DNA from: Prevotellaceae bacterium
GTDB lineage: Bacteria > Bacteroidota > Bacteroidia > Bacteroidales > Bacteroidaceae
NCBI GenBank assembly: GCA_021204885.1
Contig: JAJPYP010000088.1
Span: 1 to 9,118 of the forward strand
Direction: 5' to 3'
Length of the DNA stretch: 9,118 nt
Shown: piece by piece, positions 6,555-9,118 of the stretch
Numbering within the stretch: position 1 is the first letter of the stretch
Layout of the letters: the number at the start of each line of letters is the position of its first letter
Notes under the pieces: model-generated
The model's input: the letters and a program-made list of their open reading frames with translations, nothing else
Database searches by the model: none
Told to the model about the DNA's origin: nothing
Made by a program: the position numbers and the translations under genes

Positions 6555-7565
6555 TCAAACGTAAAAACTGTAAACTGTATAATGCTCGTAGACCTCCCCT
6601 GCTTCTATAAGACAAGAAGGAAACGATGAATGTGAGGGGGTATCCGGATAAAACTGGGTCTCTAAACATACGGCTGTATCAGGCCTCTCATAGTATCCGG
6701 CTGTATATAGTAAAACCCCGGGCAGGTCGGTTCTGACCGTCAGGTACCGACCAGTTTTAGCTTCATATAATGAAGCCGCCAACACCATTTCCGAAGAGTT
6801 CTCTTCTTTTAGTATATAGTAATGGTTGTATCCCTTATTCCAAACTAATTGTGGGTTAATCTCATAGAGATCTCTTCCAATCTGTTTAAGATGAGTGAAA
6901 TCAAAAGGAGTATTCGTTACTTCTACAATCTCTTCTGTAGGTATAAACTCTGGTGTTGTATTTAAAATATGTGTCGATGGTATCTGCAACCAATGGTCTA
7001 TAATCTTCTCTCCAGTAGCACTTAAATTAAAATAGGCATGATTGGTCATATTTAGATACGTCGGCCGGTCCGTTTTTGCAAAATGACGGACCAAGAGTTC
7101 ATTATATTCATTCAAACGATAATCTACGATAACCTCAATATTTCCCGGATAGCCTCCATCACCATCTGGAGATTTCAAACAGAATCGGATTCCATCGGAT
7201 AAATGTTCCCATTGCCATAATCTGCTATGAAAACCCGTAAAACCACCGTGATTGGAATGCTTGCCATCATTACACTCTAATTGATATCTTTTGCCATCAA
7301 TCGTGAAAGAAGCGTTGGAGATTCTGTTTGCAAATCTTCCCACAGTCGCTCCCGTGTAATATTGATCATCCAAATAGGCTGATAGCGTATTATACCCAAT
7401 CAATAGATTACCCTTTTGACCACGAGAATCGGGCATTGATGCAGTAATCCAGCGTGCTCCCCAATTCGTAAATTCAACATAAGCTCCAGATTTGTTTGTT
7501 ATCCTGAAACGAGCTACGGACTCTCCTGCTGATGTATAAGCCTCAATACGGTAGGATATTTTCAT
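6555..7565 (-). CDS. galM: Galactose mutarotase / aldose 1-epimerase family protein
   Basis: A 336-residue GalM-family protein, normal length. The family interconverts alpha and beta anomers of galactose, glucose and related aldoses. Seen: GATVGRFANRISNASFTIDG (72-91), the substrate-contact GKHSNHGGFTGFHSRLW (101-117), the catalytic-acid motif LNMTNHAYFNLS with His176, and the catalytic-base motif AVCLETQFYPDTPSHSSFPS with Glu302. LPGVLLYTAGYY (281-292) is the usual core strand. No signal peptide or lipobox is seen, so it should act in the cytoplasm on imported sugar. It lies between susD and the family 2 glycosidase on the same strand, 96 bases and 20 bases away, which places it in the PUL transcript. 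The symbol follows the family; sugar specificity is unproven, and an accessory copy dedicated to this PUL is likely. Confidence 0.92.
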   Translation of the reverse strand: MKISYRIEAYTSAGESVARFRITNKSGAYVEFTNWGARWITASMPDSRGQKGNLLIGYNTLSAYLDDQYYTGATVGRFANRISNASFTIDGKRYQLECNDGKHSNHGGFTGFHSRLWQWEHLSDGIRFCLKSPDGDGGYPGNIEVIVDYRLNEYNELLVRHFAKTDRPTYLNMTNHAYFNLSATGEKIIDHWLQIPSTHILNTTPEFIPTEEIVEVTNTPFDFTHLKQIGRDLYEINPQLVWNKGYNHYYILKEENSSEMVLAASLYEAKTGRYLTVRTDLPGVLLYTAGYYERPDTAVCLETQFYPDTPSHSSFPSCLIEAGEVYEHYTVYSFYV

Positions 7566-7594
7566 ATCAATGTTTCTGTGGTAAAAGATAGGAA

Positions 7595-7623
7595 GATATA
7601 CCTGTCAGCAAGACAGGTATATC
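7595..7623 (-). terminator. Perfect 12-bp hairpin between susD and galM (partial terminator, attenuator or processing site)
   Basis: GATATACCTGTC (7595-7606) and GACAGGTATATC (7612-7623) are perfect inverted repeats around a 5-base loop. On the coding (minus) strand the stem is followed by TTCCTATCTTTTACC, pyrimidine- and T-rich but not a continuous U run. It lies 39 bases past the susD stop and about 30 before the galM ATG. Its position suits a leaky terminator or RNA-stabilising end that would keep susCD transcript levels above those of the downstream enzymes, a pattern common in PULs. A protein operator is a less likely alternative. TATCTTTT just downstream is one mismatch from a -7 box, with a poorly spaced TTG, so a weak internal promoter cannot be excluded. 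Confidence 0.45.
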
Positions 7624-7661
7624 GCCCCTCTTAATAAAATGAGATGGGAAATCAACACATT

Positions 7662-9118
7662 TTAATTATAACCTTCGTTTTGATCAGATTCATCCATATC
7701 ATCATTCGTCTTGATTTCAGTATCGGGAATAGGATAATGTATATGGTATGGTTGAATTGTTCCTGATTCGTTGGCCCAACGATTACGTTCTTTCACTAAA
7801 TCATAGAACATGCCTGTACGAATGAGGTCTATATGCCGCCACCCCTCAAAACAAAGTTCACGCATTCGCTCATCCATAATCTGTTCCCTAAATTCTTCTT
7901 GTCCCATTCCCGAGCTCCATTTTTTATCATCAGGCAATGTACCTCCCCAAGCACGGGTACGGATTTCATCATTAACTACTTTTACAGCTTCGGAAGTGGA
8001 GCCTAATTCATTCAAACATTCTGCATGTAGCAGCAATACATCAGCATATCGAATATATGGCAGATTCTTTCCTGAATTCCACATATTATTGATATTCAAG
8101 CCTGAATTATAATCGGTACGGTAATCTTCATATTTTTTAATATGGGGATCCAACTCATCTGTCGTTCCCGTCCATTGAGTCTTTGATAAATCCGGCGTCA
8201 CGGTCGTATCATTGGGATATTCTACTATATTACCATCATCATCCTTAAGGAAACGTGTAGTGTATGAGAAATCATACCGAAGTGATTCATCTTTACGAAG
8301 ATCACCATCCTCCCATAAGCCACCTTCATCAACTGTTTTATAGCAAAATGGAGTAGGAACCAAGAAATCGTATCCTGAGAAATAACAACCCTGTCCAAAC
8401 CATGAATCACAGGCACGCGAACCGCAATCAAATTCCCAATAGTTGCAATAAGGCCATGTATTGTTGAATTGTAATTCAAAAATGGATTCCACCGTATTTG
8501 TAATATCATATTTCCATAGGTCCGCGAAATCAGGTAAAAGTTGATAACGCCCCATGTTGATGATTGCATTAAAACAAGAATCTGCCCTTGAAAAATCGCG
8601 ATACCCAGTCTCTTCAGGAGCTGACATTAAAGATCTTCCCAACATTGCTAAACCAGCACCCTTTGTTGCACGTTGGTATTCACTGCTATAAGACTCCGGA
8701 AGATTATAGGCTGCCGTTGTAAAGTCACTGATAATATATTCCCATACATCTTTCAATGGTTGACGACCATATCCCAAATCAGAACGATTCATGTCAATGA
8801 TTGGGATTTCTCCCCAATACATACTCAATTCATACATCAACATTCCTCGGATAAAACAGGCCTCACCCATAAGTTGCTTTGCTCGGTCCTGATCTTCCTC
8901 TCCTGATACTAATCCCGTTGCCCGAATAGCGTTAGCCGCAGTAGTAACAGCGGGCCAACGGTTATCCCAAATGGCGGCTATTTGAGTGGAAGCGGCATTC
9001 AATTGACCGTTATACTTATCCAATCCAGCCTGATCGCCAGAAGAAATAAGTTGGTAGTTACCTTGTTGGGTTTCATCAGTTCCCAAGTAGGGCATTAAAC
9101 CATTACGACTTTCTTTAC
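7662..9118 (-). CDS. SusD/RagB-family outer-membrane glycan-binding lipoprotein (5' end beyond window)
   Basis: A SusD-like protein, the lid-like glycan-binding partner of a SusC TonB-dependent transporter at the outer membrane. The frame is open to the right edge: codons before the first visible ATG (9095) read KESRNGL and continue naturally into MPYLGTDETQQ, so that ATG is internal. About 484 residues are visible; the lipoprotein signal and the first part of the protein (probably 80-180 residues) are missing. Numbering from Met at 9095: QRATKGAGLAMLGRSLMSAP (141-160), DLWKYDITNTVESIFELQFN (192-211), LPYIRYADVLLLHAECLNEL (345-364), the RagB/SusD signature MDERMRELCFEGWRHIDLIR (407-426), YPIPDTEI (454-461) and the terminal DQNEGYN. 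An aromatic and cysteine-rich stretch (214-243) could line the glycan site. It should lie downstream of susC outside the window and upstream of galM. Confidence 0.93.
   Translation of the reverse strand, partial: KESRNGLMPYLGTDETQQGNYQLISSGDQAGLDKYNGQLNAASTQIAAIWDNRWPAVTTAANAIRATGLVSGEEDQDRAKQLMGEACFIRGMLMYELSMYWGEIPIIDMNRSDLGYGRQPLKDVWEYIISDFTTAAYNLPESYSSEYQRATKGAGLAMLGRSLMSAPEETGYRDFSRADSCFNAIINMGRYQLLPDFADLWKYDITNTVESIFELQFNNTWPYCNYWEFDCGSRACDSWFGQGCYFSGYDFLVPTPFCYKTVDEGGLWEDGDLRKDESLRYDFSYTTRFLKDDDGNIVEYPNDTTVTPDLSKTQWTGTTDELDPHIKKYEDYRTDYNSGLNINNMWNSGKNLPYIRYADVLLLHAECLNELGSTSEAVKVVNDEIRTRAWGGTLPDDKKWSSGMGQEEFREQIMDERMRELCFEGWRHIDLIRTGMFYDLVKERNRWANESGTIQPYHIHYPIPDTEIKTNDDMDESDQNEGYN

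Noticed and set aside
9093..9095. ATG at 9095 as the start of the SusD gene
   Set aside because: The frame continues open to the window edge with SusD-like residues (ESRNGL) before it, and there is no lipoprotein signal after it, so the gene begins outside the window.

Overview
The window looks like a chromosomal segment of a Bacteroides-type bacterium (order Bacteroidales). The evidence is a SusD/RagB-family glycan-binding protein, a DUF2264 protein, the long Bacteroidetes-style QueA homologue, weak ribosome binding sites, and promoter boxes of the Bacteroides TTTG / TAnnTTTG kind. No species can be named from what is visible.

Layout, left to right. (1) Positions 1-786, minus strand: the histidine biosynthesis genes hisH and hisA. 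They overlap by 4 bases (ATGA), and hisA runs off the left edge. (2) Positions 787-1015: a divergent intergenic region with a minus-strand -7 box for hisH, a good plus-strand promoter, and a structured leader. (3) Positions 1016-3578, plus strand: a two-gene unit made of a secreted DUF2264 protein and, 10 bases later, a QueA-family tRNA-queuosine enzyme of the long form. (4) Positions 3594-9118, minus strand: the downstream end of a polysaccharide utilisation locus (PUL), read from right to left. It holds susD (start beyond the right edge), a 96-base gap with a perfect 12-bp hairpin, galM (galactose mutarotase), and a large secreted family 2 glycoside hydrolase with a discoidin/CBM32-like domain.

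The glycosidase gene is broken in this sequence. Its first 577 residues carry both catalytic glutamates and its last 402 residues carry the discoidin domain. They lie in different frames that meet at a run of eight G (4804-4811, C8 on the coding strand). Removing one base gives a clean 979-residue protein. This is the most notable observation: it could be slippage-type on/off switching, a recent loss, or a sequencing error.

Base composition changes sharply between queA and the glycosidase, from roughly 55% GC on the left to below 40% on the right (estimated from sampled lines). This marks the PUL as a compositionally distinct, possibly acquired block placed tail-to-tail against housekeeping genes.

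Inferred joint function of the PUL: SusD, with an unseen SusC partner expected to the right, captures a glycan at the outer membrane. The secreted family 2 enzyme removes beta-linked sugars of mannose, glucosamine or similar type, and cytoplasmic GalM balances sugar anomers after import. I saw no tRNA, rRNA, CRISPR array, insertion sequence or plainly novel system.
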